NCBI RefSeq assembly: GCF_003473295.1
Contig: NZ_QRMP01000017.1
Span: forward strand, 11,586 to 75,585
Reading direction: 5' to 3'
DNA: 64,000 nucleotides
Source: Parabacteroides sp. AM08-6
Lineage (GTDB): Bacteria; Bacteroidota; Bacteroidia; Bacteroidales; Tannerellaceae
The notes under the pieces were generated by a model. That model saw only the letters and a list, made by a program, of their open reading frames with translations, was not told where the DNA came from and searched no databases. The translations under genes were made by a program, and so were the position numbers. This document shows, piece by piece, positions 1-10,060 of this stretch (position 1 is its first letter; each line of letters begins with the position of its first letter).

Positions 1-699
1 GGTAACACCGGAATAACGCAGACATGCTTCCGTATTTTCTACAAGAACTTCGATAGCCGGAGTTTCATCATCAATCTTAAAGGCTTCTATGGAAGGGCGT
101 CTCAGGGTAACCGGTTTACCAGCTTGTTTCAAATAAGCAGCCAAATCGCGAGCTACACCAAAATGAGAAGTGGCATCCACACGATTCGGAGTAATATCAA
201 CTTCCAGCACATAGTCGCTTTTTATATTATAATATTCTTTGGCAGGAGTTCCAACAACAGCATCGGCTGGCAAAACAATAATACCGGAATGGTCGGTTCC
301 GATACCGATTTCATCTTCGGCACAAATCATACCATTCGATTCGACACCACGGATTTTAGAACGTTTGATAGTAAAACATTCGTCACCGTCGTATAGTTTC
401 GTACCGTTTACAGCTACCACAACTTTCTGTCCGGCTGCCACATTCGGAGCACCACAAACAATTTGCAGAGGTTCTGTCCCACCGACATGCACGGTTGTAA
501 TATGAAGATGGTCGGAATTAGGATGTTCCACACAGGTAAGAACTTCACCGATAACCAATCCTTCCAAGCCACCTTTAATGGTTTGAACTTCTTCTACTCC
601 TCCGGTTTCCAAACCGATAGAGGTAAGAGCATCTGCCACTTCATCAGGCTGTAAATCAAAATCAAGATATTCTTTCAGCCAGTTGTAAGATATATTCAT
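1..699 (-). CDS. pheT: Phenylalanine--tRNA ligase beta subunit, N-terminal part (gene runs off the left edge)
   Basis: The beta subunit of phenylalanyl-tRNA synthetase works with PheS as an (alpha-beta)2 enzyme that charges tRNA-Phe in the cytoplasm. Only the first 233 codons lie in the window. Reading the minus strand from the ATG at 699-697 gives MNISYNWLKEYLDFDLQPDE, the typical PheT start. An EMAP/OB tRNA-binding domain follows at about residues 40-150, with the stretches LEGLVIGEVL, HPNSDHLHITTV and QIVCGAPN, and then the start of the B3/B4 editing region with ITPNRVD. A Bacteroidetes -7 element lies about 75 bases upstream. The reading frame is intact to the window edge, so this is truncation by the window and not decay. 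Confidence 0.95.
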   Translation of the reverse strand, partial: MNISYNWLKEYLDFDLQPDEVADALTSIGLETGGVEEVQTIKGGLEGLVIGEVLTCVEHPNSDHLHITTVHVGGTEPLQIVCGAPNVAAGQKVVVAVNGTKLYDGDECFTIKRSKIRGVESNGMICAEDEIGIGTDHSGIIVLPADAVVGTPAKEYYNIKSDYVLEVDITPNRVDATSHFGVARDLAAYLKQAGKPVTLRRPSIEAFKIDDETPAIEVLVENTEACLRYSGVT

Positions 700-771
700 C
701 GCTATAAAATTTATTCTTTCATAATAACGGAACACCACTAATGATTATCCGTATGAGCGCAATTTGACGGG

Positions 772-779
772 CAAAAATA
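772..779 (-). promoter_or_regulatory. -7 promoter element of pheT
   Basis: On the minus strand this reads TATTTTTG followed by CC, matching the Bacteroidetes -7 consensus TAnnTTTG. It is 73 bases upstream of the pheT ATG. No clear TTTG at -33 was found. The rest of 700-905 holds no gene that I can see. Confidence 0.5.
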
Positions 780-905
780 CAAATAATAATTCAAACGATA
801 TAAAGTTTCAAGACATTTTCTGATTAACCCGATATCAGTTAAAAGACTATATTTTTCAGTTTAAGAACTTCTGTCAGAAGATAATTCCGATTGAAAACTT
901 TACTT

Positions 906-3077
906 TTATAAGTCCCCATCCAATGTATATCTTAATTGATCTAACATTAGAGCAACTTCAGTTTCTTCTATGCCGGCAATAAGTAAATCCGGAACATCTT
1001 GTTTAAACTGTTCAAGAAATTTATCAAAACCAGCATTTTCCAACTGTACAGCCTGTTTATAATAGGAAAGAGTTCCTTTCATATTTTGTAAAGCCCATTC
1101 CGTATGACCGGCATTCAATAAATCCAAGCTACTCGGCTGATTCTCTATTATTTTTTTATAATAATTCCGAGCCTGATCATATTTTCCAGTCAGAAAAGAG
1201 CACCAAGCTATCGGACGCCATGCTTTATGGCTTTTACTATCCAAATAATCAACTTTAAAGAAACATTTCAGAGCTTCATTATAATCTTTCAATTCAAGAT
1301 GGCAATGTCCTATACTTATTTGTACAGACAAATTGTCAGGATTCAGCATTTCATAACGATGATAATATTTCAAAGCCTCTTCCGGCTGCTTCAAAGAACG
1401 ATAGCAACCGGCTATTCTACGAATTACCCATTTACTTTCCGTATTAAGCAAATCCGCATGCAAATAAGCCTCCAAAGCACCTTTCAAATCACCTTCCATT
1501 TGTTTGCAGTACCCTATTTTCTGATACAAAACATCATCGTCCTGTTTAATTTCCGAAAGTTGATTGAATATAACTAAAGCATCTTCGAAATAATTCTTAT
1601 GCAAATAATATTCAGCTATCGAAGTCAAGCTCTCGGTATCAGAGATATAAGGCCTAAGAATAGGCAAATTATGGAAATCGAGTGGCATTTTAAATATATC
1701 GTTAAAATCCGGATGTTCCGGATAAAGTTTAAAAAAACGATACAAATCCTGAATATATTGCCCTGCTATCACTTCAAGTTTTCCACGTTTGCTTATAAGC
1801 TCTTCCCGGTTTTGCTGTATCATTTCAGAAGCTTGACTATCAAATTGGTTCATCATCATTTTTCGGGTATCCGAGGGTAATTGCAGCATACTGAAATAGA
1901 GTGAATATTTATCCGAATTACACATAAACCCGGCCAAGGTCATTGATTCCAACATTTGTTTTTCAGAATCATCCAAATTCATCTGGCTGCCAAAAGAAGA
2001 ATGTTCGCTTGTAAATGGTAATAACCAATTACTAAGTTCATGGAAAAACGGGAAACTTTTAAGATGTACGAATGTTGAATGCATGACATCCGCCCCTTCT
2101 TGTTGAAGTTCGCTGAACTCCTCCATCTTTTTCCCCAATGAATTATCCGACATGATACTTTCCCATTCCGGATTCATTTCGTCACTAAGCTGTTCGGGCG
2201 TAAAATCCTTCAAATTGATTTTATTACTGATTTTGGGACTCAACTTTATCATCTCCGGAATAATTTCATCCTGTAATTTTTTTGTTATTTTTTCAGTTTC
2301 TCGTGCCAGTATAAAACGTAATGTGATTGTACGGATAGTATTCGTAAACCCCGGTACTTCTGCCAAAGCTTCCAAACGATTCATAATTTGAGGATACAAT
2401 CCGGTGCGCTTTCTATATGTATATAATGTAACCAAAATAGAAATTAAAGCACGAACTTTAATCTCTTCATTGGAATGGCCGGCCGCATCAAAAAGCAATA
2501 ACAACTTTTCTTTATCAAAAGCAGCCTGCAATCCGAGCATGAGAGAAGAAACAATCTGACAACCAGTTGTGAATGGCAATGAATAATCTTTCAAAATATC
2601 TTTAATATCATCCGCTTCTTCCTGAGTCAAGAAGTTAGATACCCATATTTTATCAAACAAAACAATAGTGGAAGCATCAACATCAATCATTCTCCCCGCT
2701 TTATATTCTTTTGCCAATAGCGTATGAATTTCCTTATAAGAAGAAATTTTATCCATCTGCATATTTCTTCGTTTACTATAAAAAAGTAAAGAAGAGCCCA
2801 TTGCCAACGCTTTATGTTTTATCTGATCTGCCAGTTCGTAAAGAGAAGTTTGCAGATTATTATATATTTGTTCCTGCATCGGATCTTTTACACCTTCGAT
2901 ACGATAGCGAAGCATATATTTATATGTATTTTGCAACTCATCCAGTTTGTCCTGAAATGAATACTCCCGAATTCCGGCAATAAGTGTTTGTATGAAGTCA
3001 AAAGCATTCTTCAACTCCTTATTGTCTAACGAACCGATTATACGGTTATATGTCTTATTTATTTCCTGTAGTGTCAT
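906..3077 (-). CDS. TPR-repeat protein of unknown function (723 aa)
   Basis: A cytoplasmic-looking protein with no signal peptide or membrane segment. The first ~480 residues are mostly helical and I do not recognise a family there. The C-terminal ~200 residues (about 490-690) are at least five tetratricopeptide repeats, with the usual A-x3-Y/F patterns: ALVIFNQLSEI, ALEAYLHADLL, ALKYYHRYEMLNP, ALKCFFKVDYLD, ARNYYKKIIENQP. TPRs mediate protein-protein contacts, so a scaffold or adaptor role is likely, but the partner is unknown. The gene stands alone, divergent from lepA with an 85-base shared promoter region. The ATG at 3077-3075 fits the promoter at 3103-3110. Confidence 0.8.
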   Translation of the reverse strand: MTLQEINKTYNRIIGSLDNKELKNAFDFIQTLIAGIREYSFQDKLDELQNTYKYMLRYRIEGVKDPMQEQIYNNLQTSLYELADQIKHKALAMGSSLLFYSKRRNMQMDKISSYKEIHTLLAKEYKAGRMIDVDASTIVLFDKIWVSNFLTQEEADDIKDILKDYSLPFTTGCQIVSSLMLGLQAAFDKEKLLLLFDAAGHSNEEIKVRALISILVTLYTYRKRTGLYPQIMNRLEALAEVPGFTNTIRTITLRFILARETEKITKKLQDEIIPEMIKLSPKISNKINLKDFTPEQLSDEMNPEWESIMSDNSLGKKMEEFSELQQEGADVMHSTFVHLKSFPFFHELSNWLLPFTSEHSSFGSQMNLDDSEKQMLESMTLAGFMCNSDKYSLYFSMLQLPSDTRKMMMNQFDSQASEMIQQNREELISKRGKLEVIAGQYIQDLYRFFKLYPEHPDFNDIFKMPLDFHNLPILRPYISDTESLTSIAEYYLHKNYFEDALVIFNQLSEIKQDDDVLYQKIGYCKQMEGDLKGALEAYLHADLLNTESKWVIRRIAGCYRSLKQPEEALKYYHRYEMLNPDNLSVQISIGHCHLELKDYNEALKCFFKVDYLDSKSHKAWRPIAWCSFLTGKYDQARNYYKKIIENQPSSLDLLNAGHTEWALQNMKGTLSYYKQAVQLENAGFDKFLEQFKQDVPDLLIAGIEETEVALMLDQLRYTLDGDL

Positions 3078-3102
3078 ATATTATTAACAACAAATGATAT
3101 GC

Positions 3103-3110
3103 CAAAAGTA
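3103..3110 (-). promoter_or_regulatory. -7 promoter element of the TPR gene
   Basis: Minus strand TACTTTTG, a match to TAnnTTTG, 26 bases upstream of the ATG at 3077. Confidence 0.5.
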
Positions 3111-3132
3111 TAACAAATTAGGCTAAATTTCC

Positions 3133-3140
3133 TATCTTTG
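3133..3140 (+). promoter_or_regulatory. -7 promoter element of lepA
   Basis: TATCTTTG followed by CG, the commonest form of the Bacteroidetes -7 box, 22 bases before the lepA ATG. It faces away from the TPR gene promoter 22 bases away, so the two genes share one divergent control region. Confidence 0.65.
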
Positions 3141-3162
3141 CGCACCTAAATAAATATAGCAG

Positions 3163-4950
3163 ATGAAGAATATCCGCAATTTCTGTATTATTGCTCATAT
3201 AGACCATGGTAAAAGTACTTTGGCCGACCGTTTGCTTGAGTATACCAAGACAGTAGAAGGCAAAGATTTACAAGCGCAGGTTTTAGACGATATGGATTTG
3301 GAACGGGAACGTGGCATTACGATAAAAAGCCATGCCATCCAAATGAAGTATAATTATAAAGGAGAAGAATATATCCTGAATTTAATAGACACTCCGGGGC
3401 ATGTCGATTTTTCATACGAGGTTTCCCGCTCCATCGCAGCTTGTGAAGGTGCATTGCTGATTGTTGACGCAGCTCAGGGAATTCAGGCACAAACAATTTC
3501 CAACCTATATATGGCAATAGAGAATGACCTTGAAATTATTCCGGTCATGAATAAAATTGACCTACCAAGCGCCATGCCGGACGAAGTGGAAGATCAAATT
3601 GTCGAATTGTTGGGTTGTCCCCGTGAAGACATTTTACGTGCCAGTGGTAAAACCGGTGAAGGAGTTTACCAGATTTTGGATACGATTGTTGAAAAAGTTC
3701 CGGCACCGAAGGGTAACCCGAATGCTCCGTTACAATGTTTGATATTTGATTCCGTATTCAATTCCTTCCGGGGTATTATTGCTTATTTCAAAGTTGTTAA
3801 TGGTGTAATCCGTAAAGGAGATCACGTCAAGTTTATTGCTACCGGCAAAGAATATGATGCCGACGAAGTTGGCGTATTGAAACTGACCATGTCTCCCCGT
3901 GATGAAATCCGTACGGGAGATGTAGGATATATCATTTCCGGTATTAAAACCTCACGGGAAGTACGTGTAGGAGATACAATCACACATGTGGCTCATCCGG
4001 CCAAAGAAGCTATAGCTGGATTCGAAGAAGTCAAGCCCATGGTTTTTGCCGGCGTCTATCCCATTGATAGCGAAGACTTTGAAAATCTTCGCGCTTCATT
4101 GGAAAAGTTGCAGTTGAATGATGCTTCCCTGACATTCCAACCGGAAAGTTCTGCAGCTTTAGGCTTCGGTTTCCGTTGCGGTTTCCTCGGATTATTGCAC
4201 ATGGAAATCGTACAAGAACGTTTAGACCGTGAATTTAATATGGATGTAATTACTACCGTACCGAACGTCTCCTATAAAGTTTACGACAAAAAAGGCAATT
4301 GTACGGAAGTTCATAACCCGAGCGGATTGCCCGATCCGACTTTAATTGACCATATCGATGAGCCCTATATTCGTGCCTCTGTCATAACTAACACGACTTT
4401 TATTGGTCCGATAATGACACTTTGTCTGGGCAAACGTGGTATTTTGATTAAACAAGAATATATTTCCGGAGATCGGGTAGAAATCCATTATGATATGCCG
4501 TTAGGAGAAATCGTAATTGATTTCTATGACAAGCTGAAGAGTATCTCGAAAGGGTATGCATCTTTTGACTACCATATTCATGATTTCCGCCCCAGCAAGC
4601 TGGTAAAATTGGATATTTTACTGAACGGTGAGCCGGTGGATGCCCTTTCGACATTGACACATGTAGACAATAGTGTTACATTTGGTCGTAGGATGTGTGA
4701 AAAGCTGAAAGAATTAATTCCCCGCCAGCAATTCGATATCGCCATTCAAGCTGCCATCGGTGCAAAAATTATTGCCCGCGAAACAATAAAAGCCGTACGA
4801 AAGGATGTGACGGCAAAATGTTATGGAGGCGACATTTCCCGTAAACGTAAATTGCTGGAAAAACAAAAAGAAGGGAAAAAGAGAATGAAACAAATCGGTA
4901 CAGTAGAAGTTCCGCAAAAAGCATTCTTAGCCGTATTAAAGTTGGATTAA
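3163..4950 (+). CDS. lepA: Elongation factor 4 (LepA GTPase)
   Basis: A ribosome-associated GTPase related to EF-G, implicated in back-translocation and 30S biogenesis. At 595 aa it has the normal family length. The GTP-binding motifs are complete: G1 AHIDHGKST at residues 11-19, the switch I stretch ERERGITI near 48, G3 DTPGHVD starting at D76, and G4 NKID at 130-133. The EF4-specific C-terminal domain is present ([18 protein letters not shown], and [20 protein letters not shown] near the end). trmD follows 54 bases downstream on the same strand with no terminator between, so the two are probably co-transcribed from the promoter at 3133. Confidence 0.98.
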   Translation: MKNIRNFCIIAHIDHGKSTLADRLLEYTKTVEGKDLQAQVLDDMDLERERGITIKSHAIQMKYNYKGEEYILNLIDTPGHVDFSYEVSRSIAACEGALLIVDAAQGIQAQTISNLYMAIENDLEIIPVMNKIDLPSAMPDEVEDQIVELLGCPREDILRASGKTGEGVYQILDTIVEKVPAPKGNPNAPLQCLIFDSVFNSFRGIIAYFKVVNGVIRKGDHVKFIATGKEYDADEVGVLKLTMSPRDEIRTGDVGYIISGIKTSREVRVGDTITHVAHPAKEAIAGFEEVKPMVFAGVYPIDSEDFENLRASLEKLQLNDASLTFQPESSAALGFGFRCGFLGLLHMEIVQERLDREFNMDVITTVPNVSYKVYDKKGNCTEVHNPSGLPDPTLIDHIDEPYIRASVITNTTFIGPIMTLCLGKRGILIKQEYISGDRVEIHYDMPLGEIVIDFYDKLKSISKGYASFDYHIHDFRPSKLVKLDILLNGEPVDALSTLTHVDNSVTFGRRMCEKLKELIPRQQFDIAIQAAIGAKIIARETIKAVRKDVTAKCYGGDISRKRKLLEKQKEGKKRMKQIGTVEVPQKAFLAVLKLD

Positions 4951-5004
4951 TATCACAGCATACAAATCCTAGTCTCAATTAATTGTAATATCATAACTCT
5001 GAAT

Positions 5005-5679
5005 ATGCGCATCGATATACTGACAGTACTTCCCGAAATGATAGACGGAATGATTAATTGCTCTATCGTCAAAAGGGCACAGGACAAGGGATTGGCAGAA
5101 ATATACCTACATAATCTGCGCGACTACACAACAAACAAGTGGCGTCGCGTAGATGATTACCCTTTTGGAGGTGAAGCCGGAATGGTCATGCAAATAGAAC
5201 CTATCGACCGGGCTATCTCCACCTTGAAAAACGAAAGGGAATACGACGAAGTTATCTATACCTCGCCCGATGGAGAGCTGTTTAATCAACCGATGGCAAA
5301 CAGCATGTCGCTACTAAACAATATCATTATCCTTTGTGGCCATTATAAAGGTATCGATTACCGTATCCGGGAACATCTGATAACGAAGGAAATATCGGTA
5401 GGCGATTATGTTCTGACAGGAGGCGAGCTGGCAGCCGCCATTATCACAGATGCTGTCGTACGCCTAATACCGGGAGCCATAGGAGACGAACAAAGCGCCC
5501 TCTCTGACTCTTTTCAGGATAATTTACTGGCTCCACCTGTTTATACACGTCCGGCAGACTATAAAGGATGGAAAGTTCCCGAAGTACTTCTTTCCGGACA
5601 CGAGCGCAAAATTGCCGAATGGCGTCTGCAACAAGCACAGGAACGGACCGCACGGCTACGGCCCGATTTATTGAAGTAA
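5005..5679 (+). CDS. trmD: tRNA (guanine(37)-N1)-methyltransferase TrmD
   Basis: Transfers a methyl group from S-adenosylmethionine to N1 of G37 next to the anticodon, which prevents +1 frameshifting. The 224 residues contain the SPOUT-class trefoil-knot motifs [11 protein letters not shown] and [12 protein letters not shown], and the C-terminal [20 protein letters not shown] motif that binds the anticodon stem. The length is at the short end of the family (about 225-255). It lies downstream of lepA and ends three bases short of the convergent lipoprotein gene, with no visible hairpin terminator between them. Confidence 0.97.
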   Translation: MRIDILTVLPEMIDGMINCSIVKRAQDKGLAEIYLHNLRDYTTNKWRRVDDYPFGGEAGMVMQIEPIDRAISTLKNEREYDEVIYTSPDGELFNQPMANSMSLLNNIIILCGHYKGIDYRIREHLITKEISVGDYVLTGGELAAAIITDAVVRLIPGAIGDEQSALSDSFQDNLLAPPVYTRPADYKGWKVPEVLLSGHERKIAEWRLQQAQERTARLRPDLLK

Positions 5680-5682
5680 GCA

Positions 5683-6558
5683 TTAATTCGCATTAAAATT
5701 GTAAACAAACGTATACTCATACGTATTATTTTCTGCCGTAGCTCCATTTATCGGATATATTTTTTCTTCAATTGTCATGCCCGATATATATTCGGCGGAC
5801 ATCGTATAACGATAGGTATATTCAGCACAAATATCCGATGCAGCCGTCACATTATACCAATATGCGCGAGATGGTAAATTCCTATTCATTGACCCGTACA
5901 GCAGGTTGACAGGAGAAATGACCTCAAACCCGACAGGCTGAAAAGAACTAATCACCCGGAATGGAAAATTTGAAGGACGAAGCTGGGTATCATATTCGTA
6001 TGTAAATTCTTTCTGTGGCATATAAGCATAATAGACAACATTACTGTTCATCCACGTATAACGGTCCACTTCTCCTAAATTACGGGTCTGATATCCCGAA
6101 CCGTTTTCGTTCGGCCATTGGATAACCTGGGATACGGAATTTAACAAATAACGGCTATAAGAAAAACTACTTTTCGTAGCCGTATACACTACGTTATTCA
6201 TATATTGATTCTCGGACATCTCTTCTTTTTGGGCAATCATATCTCCACTCAGTGTATAAACCGTATGTACAAAAGGGGTTGTACTGGAACCATCTTCTTG
6301 TTTTTTTATACCGCTCACGGATATCTTCTTATCCACCACAATATAGTTTTCCGTATACTGAATTCCATTTTCATTTAAAACAATACGGTTTATCTGTTTA
6401 TCCTGGTCGTAAGTAATGTCTGCTGTAAAAAAAGCATTTCCATTCTTCGTGCAAGTCACATTCGTTAGTTTATTCAATTCCGGAATATGAGGTTTTTCAT
6501 CATTACCACAGGATATTAATCCCACTACTGCCAATAACACAAATACTACTTTCTTCAT
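5683..6558 (-). CDS. Putative surface lipoprotein of unknown function (291 aa)
   Basis: The start is placed at the ATG at 6558-6556, which begins MKKVVFVLLAVVGLISCGND, a short lipoprotein signal peptide with lipobox LISC. The same frame could begin at a TTG 24 bases upstream, but that would bury the signal peptide. The mature part has a negative residue after the cysteine and many beta-strand-like stretches rich in Tyr, Thr and Asn (YTYRYTMSAEY, YEYTFVYNFNAN at the end), resembling the DUF4595-like or YD-containing secreted lipoproteins common in Bacteroidales. No catalytic motif is visible. The gene is convergent with trmD and divergent from the GH3 gene. Confidence 0.75.
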   Translation of the reverse strand: MKKVVFVLLAVVGLISCGNDEKPHIPELNKLTNVTCTKNGNAFFTADITYDQDKQINRIVLNENGIQYTENYIVVDKKISVSGIKKQEDGSSTTPFVHTVYTLSGDMIAQKEEMSENQYMNNVVYTATKSSFSYSRYLLNSVSQVIQWPNENGSGYQTRNLGEVDRYTWMNSNVVYYAYMPQKEFTYEYDTQLRPSNFPFRVISSFQPVGFEVISPVNLLYGSMNRNLPSRAYWYNVTAASDICAEYTYRYTMSAEYISGMTIEEKIYPINGATAENNTYEYTFVYNFNAN

Positions 6559-6616
6559 ATCTTTGATAAGTTTATAATTCAATCATACAAAATTAGAACA
6601 TTTGAAAAAATAACGG

Positions 6617-6624
6617 CAAAAGTA
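6617..6624 (-). promoter_or_regulatory. -7 promoter element of the lipoprotein gene
   Basis: Minus strand TACTTTTG followed by CC, 59 bases upstream of the ATG at 6558. It supports the downstream ATG as the start. Confidence 0.5.
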
Positions 6625-6645
6625 ACCTATTTTAAGTAATTCTAC

Positions 6646-6676
6646 TTGAACAAATCCTTCCTATCCATTAGCTTTG
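6646..6676 (+). promoter_or_regulatory. Promoter of the GH3 gene (TTG-N20-TAGCTTTG)
   Basis: A -33-like TTG at 6646-6648 is separated by 20 bases from TAGCTTTG at 6669-6676. The spacing is right for the Bacteroidetes housekeeping sigma factor. It implies a 5' leader of about 80 bases before the ATG at 6765. Confidence 0.5.
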
Positions 6677-6710
6677 TAAGACATTTAAGTATAATAAACG
6701 ACTAAAAATA

Positions 6711-6752
6711 AATAGTTTACAATAACTATTTGCGTTGCATTTACAATAACTA
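6711..6752 (+). repeat. Palindrome and direct repeat in the leader of the GH3 gene
   Basis: AATAGTT at 6711-6717 and AACTATT at 6724-6730 form an inverted repeat with 7-base arms and a 6-base gap. The 13-mer TTTACAATAACTA occurs twice, at 6716-6728 and 6740-6752. It lies downstream of the predicted transcription start, so it could be an operator or an RNA structure. Confidence 0.45.
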
Positions 6753-6764
6753 AAATATAATAAC

Positions 6765-8975
6765 ATGGGAATGAAACAACTAGCGACAACAGTATTTGCC
6801 CTGCTACTATCCGTCACCTGTAATGGAGAACAACAAGATTACCCATTCCGGAATCCGGATTTACCATTGGAGCAACGTATCAATGATTTATTAGGACGGC
6901 TCACTCCAGAAGAAAAAATCGGCCAAATGATGAACTCCACACCTGCCATCGAACGACTCGGTATCCCCGAATACGATTGGTGGAACGAGGCGCTTCACGG
7001 TGTAGCGCGTGCCGGACGGGCAACCGTATTTCCGCAATCAATTGCCATGGCATCCACTTTCGATGATAAGGCACTCCTCACCACATTTACAATGGTTAGC
7101 GATGAAGCCCGTGCCAAATACCATCAATATCAAAAGAATAAGGAATATGACCGCTATAAAGGCCTGACATTTTGGACGCCTAATATTAACATCTTCCGCG
7201 ACCCACGTTGGGGCCGTGGTATGGAAACATACGGAGAGGACCCGTATCTGACGGAACGTATGGGAGTTGCCGTTGTCAAAGGGTTACAGGGCGATGACCC
7301 TAAATATCTCAAAACACATGCCTGTGCCAAACATTATGCCGTACACAGCGGACCAGAATGGAACCGACATGAGTATGACGCAAACGTCACTCCACGCGAT
7401 TTATGGCAAACCTACTTACCAGCTTTCGAAGCATTGGTAAAAGAAGGAAATGTACAAGAAGTCATGTGTGCTTACAATCGCTTTGAAGGAAAACCCTGTT
7501 GCAACAGCGATAAACTTTTGATAGATATTCTTCGTAACAGTTGGGGATATGACCGGATTATTCTTTCAGACTGCGGAGCTATCAATGATTTTTGGCAAAA
7601 AGATAAAAACACCCCCCGTCACGAAACACATCCGGATGCGGAAAGCGCCTCTTCCGATGCGGTACTGACAGGAACGGACTTGGAATGCGGAGACAGCTAT
7701 AAAGCTTTGGTCCAAGCCCTGAAAGATGGAAAAATCACGGAAAAAGACATCGACACAGCTCTTCGCCGCCTATTGAAAGGACGTTTCGAACTCGGAATGT
7801 TCGACCCGGATGAACGCGTTCCCTATTCCAAAATACCATACAGCGTAGTAGAAAGCCCTGAGCACATAGCCCAAGCTCTAAACATGGCACACAAAAGTAT
7901 GGTGCTGCTCAAGAATAAAAACAAAACATTACCCTTACGGAAAAATATTAAAAAAATTGCCGTTGTAGGTCCGAATGCTGCCGACTCGACTATGCTATGG
8001 GCCAATTACAATGGTTTCCCCACACATACTGTCACTATCTTGGAAGGTATTCGTACAAAAGTACCGAACACTGAAGTGATATTCGAACAAGGATGCGAAC
8101 ACACAGGCGACTCAATCAATACGGCAGACAACAAGCGCATAGCTGTTAATTATACAGCAACTGCGGCTAAAGTAAAAGATGCTGATGTTATCATCTTTGT
8201 CGGTGGCATTTCCCCACGTCTCGAAGGTGAAGAAATGCCCGTTAATGTGAATGGATTCAAGAAAGGAGATCGTACTAACATTGAAATTCCTAAAGTTCAG
8301 AAAGAAATGGTAAAGGCATTAAAAGCGACAGGGAGGCCTGTTGTTTATGTACTTTGCACCGGTAGCGCCTTGGCTTTGAACTGGGAAGACGCTAATCTGG
8401 ATGCTATTCTAAATGCTTGGTATGGAGGACAAGAAGCCGGAACAGCCGTTGCCGACATTTTGTTCGGTGATTACAATCCGGCTGGTCGCCTACCTGTGAC
8501 ATTCTACAAATCGGTCGACCAATTGCCGGACTTCGAAGATTACAGTATGAAAGGACGTACCTATCGTTATATGACACAGACCCCTCTTTATCCATTCGGA
8601 TACGGATTAAGTTATACGACATTCAGCTATCGGAATGCAAAACTCTCTTCCAACAAAATAACGAAGGACCAGTCCGTAACACTCACATTCGATATTGCAA
8701 ACACCGGGAAAATGGATGGTGAAGAAGTTGCTCAAGTCTACATCAAAAATCCGAATGATCCGGAAGGTCCGATAAAAGCCTTAAAAGCCTTTACACGTGT
8801 TCCGGTGAAAGCTGGTAGCACAAAAAAAGTCAGTTTGGAATTAGCACCGAAAGCTTTTTGGTCATTTAATGATAACACGCAAACAATGGAAGTTCGTTCT
8901 GGTAAATACAAAATTTTGTACGGTGGTTCTTCCGCAGATAAAGCTTTAAAAGAAATAGAATTGACAATCGAATGA
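6765..8975 (+). CDS. Glycoside hydrolase family 3 beta-glycosidase (beta-glucosidase/xylosidase type)
   Basis: Likely an exported retaining beta-glycosidase that removes terminal beta-linked sugars from plant glycans. Residues 1-22 form a signal peptide (MKQLATTVFALLLSV..). It ends at a cysteine but without a good lipobox, so periplasmic or lipid-anchored are both possible. The GH3 N-terminal TIM barrel follows, with the substrate motifs WWNEALHGVAR, KHYAVHSGPE and RHEYDANV. The catalytic nucleophile is Asp269 in ILSDCGAIND. Next come the C-terminal alpha/beta domain (KNKNKTLPL, AVVGPNA) and a fibronectin III-like domain (residues ~640-736). The 736 aa length is normal. The N-terminal arrangement is closest to xylosidase-type members, but the substrate cannot be fixed from sequence alone. 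It is monocistronic and ends before a strong terminator. Confidence 0.9.
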   Translation: MGMKQLATTVFALLLSVTCNGEQQDYPFRNPDLPLEQRINDLLGRLTPEEKIGQMMNSTPAIERLGIPEYDWWNEALHGVARAGRATVFPQSIAMASTFDDKALLTTFTMVSDEARAKYHQYQKNKEYDRYKGLTFWTPNINIFRDPRWGRGMETYGEDPYLTERMGVAVVKGLQGDDPKYLKTHACAKHYAVHSGPEWNRHEYDANVTPRDLWQTYLPAFEALVKEGNVQEVMCAYNRFEGKPCCNSDKLLIDILRNSWGYDRIILSDCGAINDFWQKDKNTPRHETHPDAESASSDAVLTGTDLECGDSYKALVQALKDGKITEKDIDTALRRLLKGRFELGMFDPDERVPYSKIPYSVVESPEHIAQALNMAHKSMVLLKNKNKTLPLRKNIKKIAVVGPNAADSTMLWANYNGFPTHTVTILEGIRTKVPNTEVIFEQGCEHTGDSINTADNKRIAVNYTATAAKVKDADVIIFVGGISPRLEGEEMPVNVNGFKKGDRTNIEIPKVQKEMVKALKATGRPVVYVLCTGSALALNWEDANLDAILNAWYGGQEAGTAVADILFGDYNPAGRLPVTFYKSVDQLPDFEDYSMKGRTYRYMTQTPLYPFGYGLSYTTFSYRNAKLSSNKITKDQSVTLTFDIANTGKMDGEEVAQVYIKNPNDPEGPIKALKAFTRVPVKAGSTKKVSLELAPKAFWSFNDNTQTMEVRSGKYKILYGGSSADKALKEIELTIE

Positions 8976-9010
8976 AATAAAGGGAGACATTACAAGAAAC
9001 ATGTACAAAA

Positions 9011-9051
9011 ATAACGAAGGGGGTACTCAATAAAAATACCCCCTTCGTTAT
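9011..9051. terminator. Bidirectional hairpin terminator between the GH3 gene and manA
   Basis: Perfect 15-base arms, ATAACGAAGGGGGTA at 9011-9025 and its complement at 9037-9051, with an 11-base loop. It lies between two convergent genes and can serve both. Confidence 0.8.
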
Positions 9052-9071
9052 CCTATAGATATTTATTCGGC

Positions 9072-10049
9072 TTATTCACCTATATACGTTTCCATAAATT
9101 TAGCACCCGAAATCGGTGAAATCGTTATAACATTCGTATCTGCCGGAATCAGGACGGTCTGTCCCTGATGAACATAAATTTCATTTCCCTTATTGTCACG
9201 AATGGAGGCCTTGCCTTCCATACAGATATAAACGACAAACGAATCCAACCTGGAAAAATCACGAACCATTATTGTATCAATATCCAACAAATTAGTAGTA
9301 AAATATTTACAACTTGCCAATTCCACCGTAGCATTACTATGCGCCTTGTAATGTGTACGATAATCGGGATACAAGGCATAATCGATAGCATCCTTTGCCA
9401 ACTCGGTATGTAATTCGCGTCCCTTTCCATCCGGACCTTTCCGGTCATAATCATAAATACGGTAAGTTATATTACTAGTTTGCTGTATTTCCGCAATAAA
9501 ACAACCGGCACCAATCGCATGAACACGGCCGGCTGGCAGGAAGAATACATCACCCGGAGATACTTCATAACGTTGCAAAACGTCCATGATAGTATTATCC
9601 TGTACACGCTTCACATACTCATCCGCATCAATCTGCTTAGAAAATCCGGAATACAGACCGGCTCCTTTCGCTGCATTAATCACATACCACATCTCTGTCT
9701 TACCAAACGAGTTATGACGTTTTTTTGCCAATTCATCATTTGGATGTACCTGAATGGAAAGGTCATCACGAGCATCGATAAATTTAATTAACAAAGGGAA
9801 TGTTGGGCCAAAACGCTCCATTACCTCTTCACCTATTAGTTGTTTACCATACGTACGGATTAATTCATCCAAGTTTTTACCTGCAAGAACTCCATTATCG
9901 ACTATTGAGTAGTTACCGTCAACATGTGAGAGTTCCCAACTTTCACCAATACCTTCCTGTACCGGAGTAATGCCCTTAAAAGGGCAGATGTCTGAGCCAC
10001 CCCAAATTATACTCTTGAGGATTGGCTTAAATGTCATTGGATATAGCAT
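9072..10049 (-). CDS. manA: Mannose-6-phosphate isomerase, class I
   Basis: Interconverts mannose 6-phosphate and fructose 6-phosphate, feeding GDP-mannose/fucose synthesis or mannose use. The 325 residues form the short, cupin-type bacterial class I enzyme with Zn2+ in the active site. The metal and substrate motifs are LSIQVHPNDELAKK, KTEMWYVI, GRVHAIGAGCFIAEIQQTS and TYRIYDYDR. The start MLYPMTFKPILKSIIWGG aligns with the usual family N-terminus, so the first ATG is preferred over the one four codons in. glgB ends 11 bases upstream on the same strand, so glgB-manA is one transcript. Confidence 0.92.
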   Translation of the reverse strand: MLYPMTFKPILKSIIWGGSDICPFKGITPVQEGIGESWELSHVDGNYSIVDNGVLAGKNLDELIRTYGKQLIGEEVMERFGPTFPLLIKFIDARDDLSIQVHPNDELAKKRHNSFGKTEMWYVINAAKGAGLYSGFSKQIDADEYVKRVQDNTIMDVLQRYEVSPGDVFFLPAGRVHAIGAGCFIAEIQQTSNITYRIYDYDRKGPDGKGRELHTELAKDAIDYALYPDYRTHYKAHSNATVELASCKYFTTNLLDIDTIMVRDFSRLDSFVVYICMEGKASIRDNKGNEIYVHQGQTVLIPADTNVITISPISGAKFMETYIGE

Positions 10050-10060
10050 GATACTTTTGT

